Source: Callaeas wilsoni (Eukaryota > Chordata > Aves > Passeriformes > Callaeidae). Taken from it: a stretch of 64,000 nucleotides of DNA. A program made the position numbers and the translations under genes. This document shows, one piece after another, positions 23,341 to 34,680 of this stretch. Below the pieces are notes generated by a model that saw only the letters and a list, made by a program, of their open reading frames with translations, had not been told where the DNA came from and searched no databases. The first letter of the stretch is position 1, and each line of letters begins with the position of its first letter. The stretch spans positions 1-64,000 of the forward strand of contig VWPU01017872.1 of NCBI GenBank assembly GCA_013398955.1, written 5' to 3'.

Positions 23341-23720
23341 CTTGAACACTTCCAGGGATGGTGAATCCACCACCTCCCTGGGCAGCCTGTTCCAAAGCCT
23401 GGCCACCCTAATCCAGTGAAGAATTTCTTCCTGATGTCCCACCTGAACCTCCCCTGGTACAGCTTGAGGCCATTTCCTCTCATCCTGTCCCTGTCCCCTG
23501 GGAGCAGAGCCCGACCCCCCAGCTGCACCTTCCTGTCAGGGAGTTGTGGAGAGTGAGAAGCCTCCTTTTCTCCAGGTGGAGATCCTCCAGTTCCCTCAGT
23601 CACTGCTGGTGCTCCAGACCCTTCTCCAGCTCTGTTCCCTTCCATGGACACACTCCAGCCTCTCAATGCCTTTCTTGAAGTGAGGAGACAAGATGCAAGA
23701 AGCAACACAACCCAAGGGAG
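23341..23720 (-). mobile_element. CR1 LINE fragment, minus strand
   Basis: Reverse-complement CR1: CTTGAACACTTCCAGGGATG, CCACCACCTCCCTGGGCAGC, GAAGAATTTCTTCCTGATGT, CCACCTGAACCTCCCCTGGT, AGCTTGAGGCCATTTCCTCT, then AGCCTCCTTTTCTCCAGGTG and CTGGACACACTCCAGC-like text, ending near GATGCAAGAAGCAACACAAC. About 380 bases survive. The extreme 3' tail is missing. The first 140 bases are complementary to part of the preceding plus-strand copy. Confidence 0.93.
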
Positions 23721-23839
23721 AGGTTTCCAGAGGCTGAAGGAACGACCTCCAAACCCCAAGAAATCCCCTTGGGAATAACCCAGGGAACCCAGGGAATAAG
23801 CCGATCATCTGCGGGGGCAGGGAAGGAATTTGTCACCAT

Positions 23840-24190
23840 CTGCCTCTTGTCTCTCTGCTGTGGGGAGTAATAAGCAAGTGAGGAAGGGAGGATTCAGCAG
23901 TGTTATTAGGTGGAGAACGGCATTATTCCCCCTGTCTGCACCGTATAAATGAGTGTGTATTTTTCATAATGGGGGAATACATGCAGGGAGAGAGAAAAAA
24001 TGTTTTAAAAAAGAAAGAAGGAAAGGGGGGAGGGGGGAAATGAATCGATATAACAGAAGCATTAGGGCACTCAGGGGAGTGTTTTACTGGGGCCATTAAT
24101 ATACTTCTCAGGTGGTAAAAGCCACTTAGCCTTTAAAAATGATAATGAAATGTTAACTACCCAAAGCATTATTGCTGAGTCACGGAGAGC
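23840..24190. promoter_or_regulatory. Candidate regulatory island with NF-E2/MAF-type site
   Basis: An AT-rich island between CR1 debris and a CpG-rich patch. It holds TGCTGAGTCAC at 24173-24183, a full match to the extended NF-E2/small-MAF AP-1-type element. It also has GCCATTAATATAC near 24093, AAATGATAATGAAATGTTAACTA-like text at 24137-24159 and CGTATAAATGAG near 23942. A G-rich purine tract lies at 24004-24040. The regulatory role is inferred from motifs. Confidence 0.3.
24004..24040. repeat. Polypurine tract with G runs
   Basis: Purine-only sequence apart from its left edge: A6 GAAAGAAGGAAA followed by G6 A G6 AAA. The G runs could form a quadruplex on the plus strand. Confidence 0.75.
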
Positions 24191-26204
24191 CAGGCAGCCC
24201 TTGAGCTCCCATCTGATCGAGGGGTGCTGGCAGGGCTCTCGCCAGCCCCGGCCAGCGTGGGGAGCGATGATCCGGCACATCCCGCCTCCCGTGCACGGGA
24301 GCCCGACTCCCGGCAGCCCTGCACTGCTCCAGCAGCCCTGGGCATCCCTGCCAGCCCTGCCCCTCGCCCCAGCTCGGATCATCCATCCGGCCCCAGGGGA
24401 TCCCGCGGGAGAAGCTCCTGATTGCACAGGGGGACTCAGCCCCTGGGAGGGCAGAGAGGAGTGAGTAGGATCAGACCCAAATGCTGCAGCCATGCTGCTT
24501 CCAAGCCAGAGGGAGCAACATGGGACGTGGGAAGGCCACCGCCATTTACAAAGATCCGTGCACAAGGATGCTTTGAAGTGGAGGGCTGCAGACTTCATGG
24601 TCTCGTCTGGCTGCAGAAGATCCCATGGTGGAGAAGCTCAGGATCACGAGCACCACGAGTGTCCAGCGGCTGAGCCAGTGCAGGGATGTGATATGCAAGG
24701 GCATGAGATTCCCTCTGGGCTCTCGGGAGATGGCACAAAGCAACGGTGGAGGCCTCATGGGTTTTTAGTCTAAGAACCATTGGCGACTGCAGGTACCTGG
24801 CTGGTAACACCCTAAACCACTTGAGCAGCATGAGATCCTGGACACCCCTATGTTGATTAATGTGCAGAGTTTTGAAGGCACTGGGCACTCCCAAATTACT
24901 GACCGGCTCTGAAAACCACCGGGGTCAAATTCTGGCTGTGTTTTTGCCAATGGGAGAAGCGGGGGCTCACCCTGCAAGGGGGCAGGAATTCTCATTTCTC
25001 ATATTTTATGTATCTCTGACTCTTGTTTGATTGCGAAGGGCCCAAACAGCCCCCCACGGTGTCACACGAGGAAATTCAACAGGCTGGCATGGTCCAGCGA
25101 GCTGCAGTGTGAGATGAAGGTCTTCTCCTAGGACGATTCAGTGCCCAAGCAGAAAATTAATTTCCTTCCATCCATCTGTATATGACCCAAAACCTTCCCT
25201 AGTCAGGGAGATTATGAAGTTTTTTCACGAATGTGGATTGAAAGTCAGAGGTAGCTGTGAAGGATGCTGGAGGAGGACTGAGTCTCTGGGGGGACAGGGA
25301 GCAGCTTGGCTCCTGGAGGCACACCATCACTCTCATCCACTGCACCCGCTTCAGGCACTATTGGAGACCTATTTCTGGGGAATTTTTTTACTTGGGTGAG
25401 TTTTCACCTCTTTTAGGGAGGAACTGGCAACACTGGAAACAACCAAACACCATTCTTTACCCCTCTCAGCCCCATACAGAATTCAGCGCATGTGCAGCCG
25501 TGGGATGCATTTGGGAATGCTGGCTGTGGCGCAGATCCTGCAGTGTGCAGAGTTAAGGATATTACAAAAGCATGTCTGGGACTCTTGCACATCACTGAGC
25601 AGGGTGTGAGTGTCTCCAGCCATCCTGGCTTGTCCGAGGCTGCATTTCCCCAGCAGCTTGTGGGGGAGGGTTCTGTTCACCAACATCTCTCTGGGAATGC
25701 AGCCCCAAGGTCGATCTGCCCTGCACATGATTCCTCTTGGAGGCCGGGGAAGGGCAGTGCAGTGGCAGCTGGTGCTGCATGCCCAGCTCTGTACCTGCGA
25801 GGGGGAGATGAAGGAATAGGAACATTTCCCCCCTCCCTTCCCTGCCTCTCCTTGGCTCTTCATCCTCTTCCAGGGCAGAAATCAGCAGGAGGCAGCTCTG
25901 ATCTCTGCAGGTCCTGCTGGGACCCACCCTGGCAGAGCCTGATGTGCATGATGGAGGCAGAGTCATCCCCATGGAGCCTCCAGCCCGGCGAGCAGGAGGC
26001 TGATGTACAATCCTGCATTCCTGCCCTGGAGCTGGGGCTGTGCCCCTACTCTTAACCCAGAGAGGACTGGGTTTCCTTTGTGCTCTGCAGAGAGCCTGCA
26101 GGTACGGCGGAGAGGGCATCTGAAGGGCATCTCCTTCCAGCGTGGCACTCTTGGAATGAAAGGACACAGAGGGCTTTGGCGTCTGCTGAGAGAAGCGGTT
26201 CTCA
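24191..26204. other. Unassigned noncoding DNA, CpG-rich at its left end
   Basis: At 24.2-24.42 kb CpG is frequent and the sequence is GC-rich with no recognised gene. The rest shows no repeat family or coding domain. The frames at 25492-26055 (plus) and 25592-26368 (minus) overlap one another in GC-rich DNA and have no familiar motifs. Confidence 0.5.
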
Positions 26205-26512
26205 AACCGCGGGTCACGCCGCGCCTGAAGTCGTCGGGGAACTGCTAAATGGGTCACGCTGCTCTGCGGGCTTCGGCAGAGCCTGGCCACGGGGTGTGGA
26301 TGGACCAGCCCTGCTGCTCCCCAGCCCCACTGGCCCGAAGGCAGCCCACGGAGCAGCCCCTCGCCCAACTGGCACCGGCAGCCCCACTATTAAGAACGAC
26401 GCAGCCGCCTTGCGCTGAAGCGCTTTATCCCCAGCGCCCGCTGTGAGCAAAATTGCCTGGGATCAGGTGGTGCGAGCCAATTTTTCTCGCAGCAGGGGCT
26501 GCAGGTAAAGCA
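26205..26512. promoter_or_regulatory. CpG-rich patch, candidate regulatory element
   Basis: CpG dinucleotides are dense (CTCAAACCGCGGGTCACGCC near 26202, GAACGACGCAGCCGCC near 26394). The right part has unique sequence with GCGCTGAAGCGC near 26414 and an acceptable splice donor, CAG followed by GTAAAG, at about 26504-26510. It could be a short untranslated exon or a regulatory element. No open frame of known type supports either. Confidence 0.2.
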
Positions 26513-26566
26513 CCTCGGTGGAGAGGAGCTTGTGCTGCTCTGAACTTTTCTCTTGCCCGCCTGAAC

Positions 26567-26745
26567 TCAGGGAAGAGGAGAAGGGATATTGTGTGCACTC
26601 AAGCAGAAGCAGAGAAGATGCCAAGAGAGGAGAGAAGCAGATGGAAAAGACAGAGAAAGCTCAAGATGAGGAGAGAGCAGGAAGGAAGGAGCAGAGGAAG
26701 GATAAAGCAAGAGGGAGGTGAGAAAAGAGCTGGAGCTGGGATGCC
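26567..26745. repeat. Purine-rich tract on the plus strand
   Basis: Roughly 180 bases that are mostly A and G, with words such as GAGAGGAGAGAAGCAGATGG and AGGAAGGAAGGAGCAGAGGA. The plus frame through it reads as arginine-, lysine- and glutamate-rich, as any purine-rich DNA does, so no protein is called. Confidence 0.75.
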
Positions 26746-28549
26746 ACAAAGCAGTGGCCAAGGCAGCAAGAGAGCTGCATCTTCTCTTTCTTGTCCTACA
26801 AACCAGACACAGACGTGGCAGCAGCTAATCTTCCTGGCTCGTGAACAAAAGGATTCTTTTCATGCCAGTAATCCAAGAGCTGCCATGCCACGGCTCTCCC
26901 AGCTCATCTGCTGTGAATGCACTTCTGTGGCGTCCAACTGAACGGGTTAGCAAAATAAAGACAGATGGCAATGGATTAGCTCTAACACTTCTTCTGTATC
27001 ACAATGCAATCACTGCAGTCTTCTCCACTGCCTCCTCTCAGGACAGTTTGCTTGAGCTGCAGCTGTGCAGCCACCCCCAGTTACACACAAGTGTCCCAGC
27101 TCCAGTTCCAGCCACGGCCCTGCAAGCAGGAAAGGTTTGCCGTGGTTGTTGTCTTTGTTTCTTGGAAAACCCATCCTAGGAAGAGGCTGCGGTCAGAGGG
27201 AAGGGCGAAGGCAGCCACCTCTCCACTGAAATGGGACTTCTTCAGAGCAGACTCTGAGGCACATGGTAATGAAGGAGATGAGCATTGATGAGCAGCATTT
27301 TTAACATCTAGACCTGTCATCCCTAAGAGTGGGGCATGTGGTCCATTAAATGATAAGGCAAATAGATCAAGAAGCAAAGATGGGGGGTTGATGCCACCTC
27401 CTCACAAGTCAGCAAGAAGACTTCTTGTCTTCTTCATCTCGTCCACTTTGCCCAAGTCAGGCCGGCTGCAGACGTAGAGCTTACAGTGAGCCCAGGCCCA
27501 GGTGATGTGGCAGGAACATGCATTTCCGTGGGAGACAAAATGTGCTGCAGACAGCCTGGCTCTGTTTAAATTGGGACATTTTTCCTATGGTTTTCCAGCC
27601 AGAAGCTATGTGGGAATTCTAGCATGAAGTCTCATAAAGAGCTGATCTTTACAATTTTGTTGGTAACTATTCTTTCCAACTGCACGAGTTGCTTGGGCTG
27701 AACTGTCTCCTGCGGCAAGGGAAACTTCACCCTAACATCTCAGTGGGGCCTGTCTAAGCTCAGTTTTACTGGGTTTGGCATGTCTGGTGCTTCTGGTAAC
27801 TTCAGGGATTCCCAGGTTCCTCAGGGCGGAGTCATTTCTGTGCTGCTGAAGGAGCCTCCTGATCTCATTCAGGCAGTTCATGGGACATCTTCACCTCTGA
27901 GCCTGTGATTTGGGAAACCATCCCTTCTGAATCCTCATCCAAGATCACCACGTGAGCCAGGAGTTATATTTTGTCAAGAAGATGCATTTTCCCATGCAAC
28001 TGAATATTTCTTAAAAGTCCTGCCAGGTACAATTCAACCAATTTTTCTGTCACTGGTCACCTAGAGCTCATATAAACAAGAATGACCAAGAAACTTGAAA
28101 CTCTTGCCCCCTGAAAAACACTGAGACTTAGTTAATGCTCTTGACAAGAAGATATCTTGTCTCTGCATTGTCTTTGGAATTGTCCAGTTTATTTACAACC
28201 TGTAAGAAAGATAAGGCTCCAAGCAGCCTGACTTAGTCTTTAAATTAGCCCTGCTTTGAGCTGGAGGATGGAGCAGATGACTGCTCAAGGTCCCTTTTCC
28301 ACTCACTGTAAGTGGAATGTCCCATGGGATGCTCTAACCTTGCAGCTGAGTCCAACAGCTCAGAGCTGAACCTGCCTGATGGATGTTCTGAGTGTCCAGT
28401 CCTACCTGCCTGTCTGCCTAACCAAACTATGTTCCTCAGTGTGGCCAGGGATATCCTTACGGATGGCCTTTGGTATTTTATGTGGATTTTCCTGATAATC
28501 TTACTTACGCCTAAAAATACCGAGTTTGTTCCAGGATGCGCCAGAATCA
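26746..28549. other. Unassigned noncoding DNA
   Basis: AT content rises toward the right, and 27.4-28.2 kb contains almost no open frame of 60 codons or more. No repeat family, RNA gene or coding domain was recognised. Confidence 0.6.
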
Positions 28550-28692
28550 TGTCCTGGGTTCAGTTGTGGGCCCCTCCCTACAAGACACACATGGAGGCTG
28601 TGGAGTGTGTCCAGGGAAGGGAATGGAGATGGGAAAGGGTCTGGAGCAGAAGTCTGATGAGGAGTAGCTGCGGGAGCTCAGATCCCAGAGCA
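28550..28692 (+). mobile_element. CR1 LINE fragment, plus strand, internal part
   Basis: GTCCTGGGTTCAGTTGTGGG and CTACAAGACACACATGGAGG match the CR1 region that reads 'ctgggttgtggggctccctacaag...'. It is followed by GGAGTGTGTCCAGGGAAGGG, AAAGGGTCTGGAGCAGAAGT and GAGGAGTAGCTGCGGGAGCT. The copy is cut at both ends and lacks the 3' tail. Confidence 0.85.
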
Positions 28693-31649
28693 GCGATGGA
28701 ACGAGGTGTGTGGGGAGCACCTGGGCCACCCATCACGCCACTGCCCACAGGAAAATCCTGAGTGAACAGCAAGCTGCGAGATCATGGATGGTGTGAGGTG
28801 AAAGCAGGATGCTTTGGGAAAGGTAGGTGACCCTTGAAATGAGCTCTGACAGAATTCTGTGCCCTCTGCACTCAGATGTGTCCATCCAAGACGAGAGGGA
28901 ATGAGGCTGGTCGGAGCTGGGCCCTTGCTGGAGTTGCACATTCCTGACAGGCTGAGCAGTTCCACAGGAATGGCTGCTTGAAGCAGGGCTGTCTGCAGCC
29001 CCCTGCACCCCTGCCCTCTGGGGAAGGCACTGGGAGAGCATGGGCAAAGGTGTGGTCCGAGCAGAGCTGTCAGTGCTCATGCTCAGTAGGAGCTTCACTG
29101 CAGCACCAGGGACCAGCCCACCTTGCCAGGCAGGGGCAGTGCAGGCTGAGATCTTCACTGGACATCTACCGATACTGATGTTTGTTCCTCAAGGAGCCAG
29201 AAATCAGAATTATACATCCCAGAGCCCAGCCCAGAAGGGACAAACACTTCCATCACCATGACAGCATTAGGAGCTTGCCCTGAGCAGAGCCAGGACACCC
29301 ACTGGAGACACTGAGGAAGCAAAACATCAAACAACCTTCCACAGCCTGAACTTCTTCAACACAGAGCAAGGCATGTTTCCCCTCGTAAAATGTAAGACTT
29401 GTTCCTTTCCTGCTGGCATTACGAGCTCTGCCAAAGCCAGGCTGAGCGGGCAGCCTGGATTTTGACACTTCTTGTCTTCAGGGCGCTTGAGTTTTTTGCA
29501 ACCTCCTCTTTGTGTTTGCTTTTTCTTGTGCAAGGTGGAATTGGACAGGCAGCCAAGCAGCAGGCACTGAGCGCGTGCTGATGACAGCCTGCCAGGGCAT
29601 CCCGGGCTCCTCCAGGATGCTGACAACAGACAAGCCATTATCACCCCTCCCATGCCTAGGAAGGGTCTTGCCAGGGGTGATTGCAATCACAGCCCTCAGC
29701 ACAGCTTTCCCTGCGAAGCACACACGGCTTTTAGGGATGCAGTTTGACTACGTGGGAACCAGCAACTGCTCCTTTTGCCACCTGACCTGCTCAGAGGCTG
29801 CTTCCAGCTGCTCTGTCTCATCTTTCTGCTTCCCATAGCATTACCTCTCCCCAGAATTATGCCCTCCTTGCTTTGCTGCACTTCTCCCACTATTGCCAAG
29901 GGCTCCTGGTGACCCAACCAGAAAAGCCTGGCACTTTGGATGGTTGTGTCCTCCTTGGGAGCAGTGTGCCAGTTTGCTTGGCTCCGCTCTGCAGCTCCCT
30001 TCTCATGCATCCTGAAACAAAAGGCAGTTGCTGCTGCCGATGCTGTGGGTGCTGATTCAGCCCCTGCCCTGCCAAGGCCTCCCTGGAGACCAACACCTGG
30101 ATCCTGCAAGTGAAACTGGAGCTGCCAGCACACAGCTCTGCTCCCGGTAATGGCCCTGGTCACTCGATGTGTAATCAGCTTGGGAGGAGGTGGGGAAGTG
30201 GGAAGAAAGGGGGCATCGAGGTGGACAGAAACCTGGAAAGGTTCATCCACAGCAAAACCATGGAGCTGCAGCCAGCACAGGATCATCGTCTTCATAAACC
30301 TCCTAAGGCAGTGACGCAATTTGCATCTGGATGCGTTTCATTCCCTATCAATGTTCATTAACAGCTGCCCAGCACTAAGCTGCCTGCTTGGGAATAATTA
30401 GTCCCTTTCTCTGAAGGTCATGGCAGTGCTAACATCATAACTTCCCGTTCTTTGAACGTGCAGACAGTCGGATGCTGCGAGCATCCATTAAAGTGCTCCT
30501 GCGAGAGGTACCCGGAGCACACAGGCAGCGGGGCAGCACGGACAACCAGCTTGGTGCTGCTGGGGTTTATCTTACAGCAAATATCAAAGTTGCATGACAA
30601 CTTTGCTGCTTGAGCTGGAGACAGCAAAGGTCTGGAAAAGAGGGGGAAGAACGGAATAAACCTGAGAGACAGTGTTCTGTTTTGGGTTTTTGCTCCTATT
30701 GTAAGCTCAGAGCTCTTCATTCAGTCATTCACAGACAGAACAGCGGCTCCAGGACAGGGTTTTAGGTGGCTGGGTCACCATAACTCTTCCCTGCCCTCGA
30801 GCCCATGGGCTTGAGCACTGAAAAGTAATTTTCAGTGACTCATGCGTCAGTGCTAGCCAGCCAAGGGAGCCCCAGGGGCTGCGTCAGCTTTGAAGAGACT
30901 CTTCAGAGAACAGCCTGTGCAAATGGGAGCATGGGAGATGCTGCTTCACGGCAGAGTGGCCTCCTGCTGGGGTTTGTGGCCAGCTTGGGGAGGCTGCTGT
31001 TCAGCCTCCCACGGGACAGGAATGCTCCACTTCCAGCTGTGGATCAACGGCTTTCCACCCGTGGGCACAGAACTCCAGTGTTGCAGCCGCTGCCAGGGCT
31101 GGTCTGAGCTGCCTTGTGGCTGTGCCTGTGGTCAGGAGGCAAAGGGAAGCTGGGAAGGTGTGTGGCTGCTCCTTTGAGGCATGAACTGCCTGGCCACACT
31201 GCACACATGAGGACAACTTCCACCTCACGTGCCTGGGGAGCCTCTGGTCCCAGGCCACAGCAGACGCCTCTGTAGGACATGAACTTTGCCACCTCTGCCA
31301 GGTGGCCCTGGCTGCCATTGAGAATTCCTGTGCTGCAATGTCTCCTCGCTGATTTGTGGCCATCACTCCTGGCTCCTCCAGCTCTGCCTGCTGTGGTTAT
31401 TCCCTGTTTCCCAAAGGGCATCAGGTGTGCCGTGCAGGATGAGAGATTCTGGCTGACAAGGGCCGTAGCAATGTGACTTTGGCCAGACCTCTGACACTTC
31501 GTCAGGGCACTCTGCTTTGTTCTCCAAGAATTTCAAGCAAATTATCTTCAGGGCATGGTACAAGGTCCTCCTTCAGGTCAGGGTGCTGTTTCCACGGCCA
31601 AACCCAGCCCAATTTTATGAAGAAGAATTTCCAGCACAGACAAAAGGCA
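28693..31649. other. Unassigned noncoding DNA
   Basis: No coding gene was recognised. A possible regulatory patch at 30.3-30.42 kb is listed separately. The minus frame of 207 codons at 29696-30319 has no known domain and overlaps plus-strand frames. Confidence 0.5.
30305..30420. promoter_or_regulatory. Candidate regulatory patch with octamer motif
   Basis: ATTTGCAT, a perfect POU-factor octamer, lies at 30319-30326. It directly overlaps TGACGCAAT at about 30312-30320, which resembles a composite ATF4/CEBP site. GGGAATAATTAGTCC follows at about 30391. The close packing is suggestive but based only on short words. Confidence 0.25.
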
Positions 31650-32115
31650 GCATCCAGCTCTGGGGACCCAGCACAGGAAGGATGTGGAGCTGCTGGAGCC
31701 AGTCCAGAGGAGGCACCGGGATGATGAGAGGGATGGAGCAGCTCTGCTGGGAGGAGAGGCTGGGAGAATTGGGATTGTTCAGTCTGCAGAAGAGAAGCTT
31801 TGGGGTGACCTAATTGTGGCTTCCAGTACACAAAGGGAGCCTGCAAGAAAGATGTAAAGTCCATTTAGAAGGGCCTGGAGTGACTGGACAAGGAGAAATG
31901 GCTTCCCACTGACAGAGAGTGGGTTTAGAATAAATATTAGGAAGAAATTCTTTCCTCTGAGGGTGATGGGGCCCTAGCACAGGCTGCCCCATCCCTGGAA
32001 CTGTCCAAGGCCAGGTTGGACAGGGATAGTGGAAGGTGTCCCTGCCATAGCAGGGGGTTATAACAAGACGATCTTTAAGGTCCCTTCCCACCCAAACCAT
32101 TCTATGGTTGTATGA
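31650..32115 (+). mobile_element. CR1 LINE fragment with 3' terminus, plus strand
   Basis: About 465 bases of CR1: GCATCCAGCTCTGGGGACCC, GCACAGGAAGGATGTGGAGC, GAATTGGGATTGTTCAGTCT, GGTGACCTAATTGTGGCTTC, TAAATATTAGGAAGAAATTC, CATCCCTGGAACTGTCCAAG, CGATCTTTAAGGTCCCTTCC and the terminal CCATTCTATGGTTGTATG. The order and tail are intact. Small indels show it is not recent. This is one of the two longest copies in the window with an intact 3' end, and it is 5' truncated and noncoding. Confidence 0.95.
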
Positions 32116-32964
32116 ATATGGCCTTTGTGTAAATATGATACAGCAAGACTTTGTTACACTGGAGTAACCTGCTTTTTAAAATTTTAAATAAGGGAATAAA
32201 GTGTAACCTGGAGCCATTTCAAACTCCCAGGCAGACAGATAGCTGTTTTACTTGACTGAATCCATGCCGAGACAGTTTCTTATTAAATAGACAAGAGGTA
32301 CTCAATCTATTAAAACCTTGCATGAAGGTGAAGCATGTTTTGGTGTCTCTGCAGAAGGCTGCATGCTCTGCTGAGACAGGGACTGGCTGTATTTTGTGTT
32401 TTATGCAGCACCTAGGAAGGCTGGAGTATAAAATCCAGCAGCTGCACTCCCTGGTGCAGGATGCCAGTGCACGCACAGCATCGTGTATCAGTGCAGCTGT
32501 GGGTCACTGTGGGATGACTTGATGATGAGAGACTTGCATAGGAAATGAGAGAAAATAATCAGGCATTGAGTGCTGGCTGCTCCTTTCAGCCCTGCTCTGA
32601 CCACGGGTCACTGTAGGAAGCTGAAGCCCTGATGGCTGTTTGGGGGCTCGGATCCAGCACCAGCTCTCTGGGGTTGTCCAGCATTCTGGACTGGCTTCTG
32701 CTTGCTTTATTCGGGTGGTGTGATGGGTACCACGATTAACATGTGGATCCTATGATCCACAGGATGCTCCTGGCTGAGCAGCCCCTCCCTATCCATCTGC
32801 AGCTCCCTGTTCTGTGCATGGGGTCAGGTCTCCAGCTATTGCACCCTGTGTTCTCCCGTGGGATATCATCATCTCTGGTGTGTCTGTTGAACACTTTTGA
32901 ATTGATCATTGACTACAACTCCCATGGTTGGCATGGATGCTGGCAGGTTTTAAGCTCTGCATCC
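32116..32964. other. Unassigned noncoding DNA
   Basis: Mixed-composition sequence between two CR1 pieces, with an AT-rich start (TTTTTAAAATTTTAAATAAG near 32172). Nothing else was recognised. Confidence 0.6.
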
Positions 32965-33044
32965 TGATCTGGCCCCCAAGAAAGACACTGAGGTGCTGGA
33001 GTGAGTCCAGAGAAGGGCAGTGGAGCTGGTGAAGGGTCTATGGT
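32965..33044 (+). mobile_element. Short CR1 LINE fragment, plus strand
   Basis: CCCCCAAGAAAGACACTGAG, TGCTGGAGTGAGTCCAGAGA, AGGGCAGTGGAGCTGGTGAA and GGGTCTATGG match an internal CR1 segment of about 80 bases. Both ends are missing. Confidence 0.8.
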
Positions 33045-34463
33045 TCTGTCCTACAGCTGGATATTTCTTGTTCTTCATGCCCAGAGGTAGCCATGCCGAT
33101 CTTCCTGTGCCCTCTTAGGCTAGAAACAACCTTCTCCTCACTCCCCAACCCTCCCTCACGTCTCAGGCTTTCCCTTCTCGCAGTTCCCCAGCTCAGGCAC
33201 TCAGGATCACAGCTCCAGGATGGGTTGGAGTATTGTAGAGAAGTGCTGAGGGTGCCGAGCTGGCAGAAATTTCATCAATCCATGAATGGCTTTTAAAGAA
33301 AGGCTATTTCATGTTGTTCCCCACATAAGAATCAGTGGAATAGTACAGAACAGTCCATCTCAATCCTCTCAAATCCATGTGCCACAGAGCCCCGCTGAGA
33401 AAAACCCCAGAGCCTCTCATGCAACCTTCTCCCAGCCAGCTTCCCATGTTCACTCATTTCTTCTATTCCCCTTCTTCCGAGGACTCACTTTGTCCCTGTA
33501 GGGTCATGTTTGTGTGTCTGGGTCTTTGCTGTGATTTCAACCAGCTTCTGGTTCTCAGGTCAGACTCTCAAAAGTAAAGGCAAGATGAGGCTCTCAGACC
33601 CATACTTTGTTTTGTACACACTTAAATAAGCCCGAAATTTTATTGCAAACTCATTCAACTCCTTTTGCTTGTTCCCAGTCCCATCCTGACCTCAGTGCCT
33701 CTTGGGTCCTTGCTATCCCCAGGTCCTTCCTTCACATGAAAACACACTGGAGCAACAAATTCCTTCCTACATATTTAAACACCACTTGGCCATGACCAAC
33801 GCATGGCAGCATTGACTTAGAAAGATTTATTTAAATTCATTGAAGGGTGAAGGCAGCGCCCACCAATCTGATAGCAGACTTTGATTTTCATGGACGTGGG
33901 ATCTGTGATTTAATAGGTTTTCCAGGCACCGTGGTACAATAGTTCTCCTTCTAATGCAACAGGATTGGGGAACTGACCTCTCCTCTGTGCCTCTGAATGC
34001 TTCCCCTCAGTTCCTGTGCTAGTAATACAGAGCCTGAATATTTCACCATTATTGGAAGATAGTTTAATCCTCTTTGTAACTTGGCAGAACAGATTAGAGT
34101 TTCTTCTATATTAAATTAGAGGCTTCTCTAAAGCATCCTAAAAAGAGCTCATTTCATTAGCATGCTGTTGATTTATTATTTATAATGACTGTTTACAAAA
34201 CAGCCTGCGAAGATGACGAGGCTCCAGTCAGGTGACTGCATATTTCTACAGGCAGATCCAGCCCTCCGGAGCAACCTGCATGCCTGGGCTCTGCAAAAAA
34301 ATTAGCTGCTGATTAGAAGTGATTTGCAAGGAGAGTTTAAACATGCTAATCCAGCCCTGGTTGGAGGAATGCTGTTGTGATGAAGCTCATGGGGGACCTT
34401 AACTGGGGGTTTTAGTGATGTTTGCCATGGGCTGTCCATGTTTGCTTCTTTCTCAGGAGCAAG
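33045..34463. other. Unassigned noncoding DNA with an AT-rich island
   Basis: 33.0-33.99 kb shows no recognised feature. The remainder is the possible enhancer listed separately. Confidence 0.55.
33990..34360. promoter_or_regulatory. Candidate enhancer-like conserved element
   Basis: A sharply AT-rich, non-repetitive island. Motifs include TGTTTAC at 34190-34196 (forkhead consensus) directly after GATTTATTATTTATAATGAC, ATTTCATTAGCATGCTG near 34151, ATGCTAATCC near 34343, TCCTCTTTGTAACTTGG near 34069 and CTATATTAAATTAGAGG near 34107. It has few open frames and no transposon similarity. This is the most enhancer-like stretch in the window by eye. Conservation is not tested. Confidence 0.35.
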
Positions 34464-34680
34464 AAATCCCAGAATGGGTTGGGCTGGAAGGATCTTAAAG
34501 CTCATTTAATTCCACCCCCTGCCATGGGCAGGGACACCTTCCCAACCAATCCCAGGTTGCTCCAAGCTCCTTCCAGCCTGGCCTTGGACACTTCCAGGGA
34601 TGGGGCAGCCACAGCTTCTCTGGGCACTCTGTGCCAAGGCCTCACCACCCTCACAGGGAAGGATTTCTTCCTAATGACAT
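34464..34680 (-). mobile_element. CR1 LINE fragment, 3' end, minus strand
   Basis: Inverted CR1 tail: ATCCCAGAATGGGTTGGGCT, GGAAGGATCTTAAAGCTCAT, CCCTGCCATGGGCAGGGACA, CCTTCCCAACCAATCCCAGG, GCCTGGCCTTGGACACTTCC, GGATGGGGCAGCCACAGCTT, CTCACCACCCTCACAGGGAA and GGATTTCTTCCTAATGACAT. It is well preserved over 217 bases and closely related in type to the copy at 5.5 kb. Confidence 0.95.

Noticed and set aside
22923..23759. 278-codon minus-strand frame
   Set aside because: It is translation of CR1 3' region DNA from two copies in opposite orientation; this part of CR1 does not code for protein.
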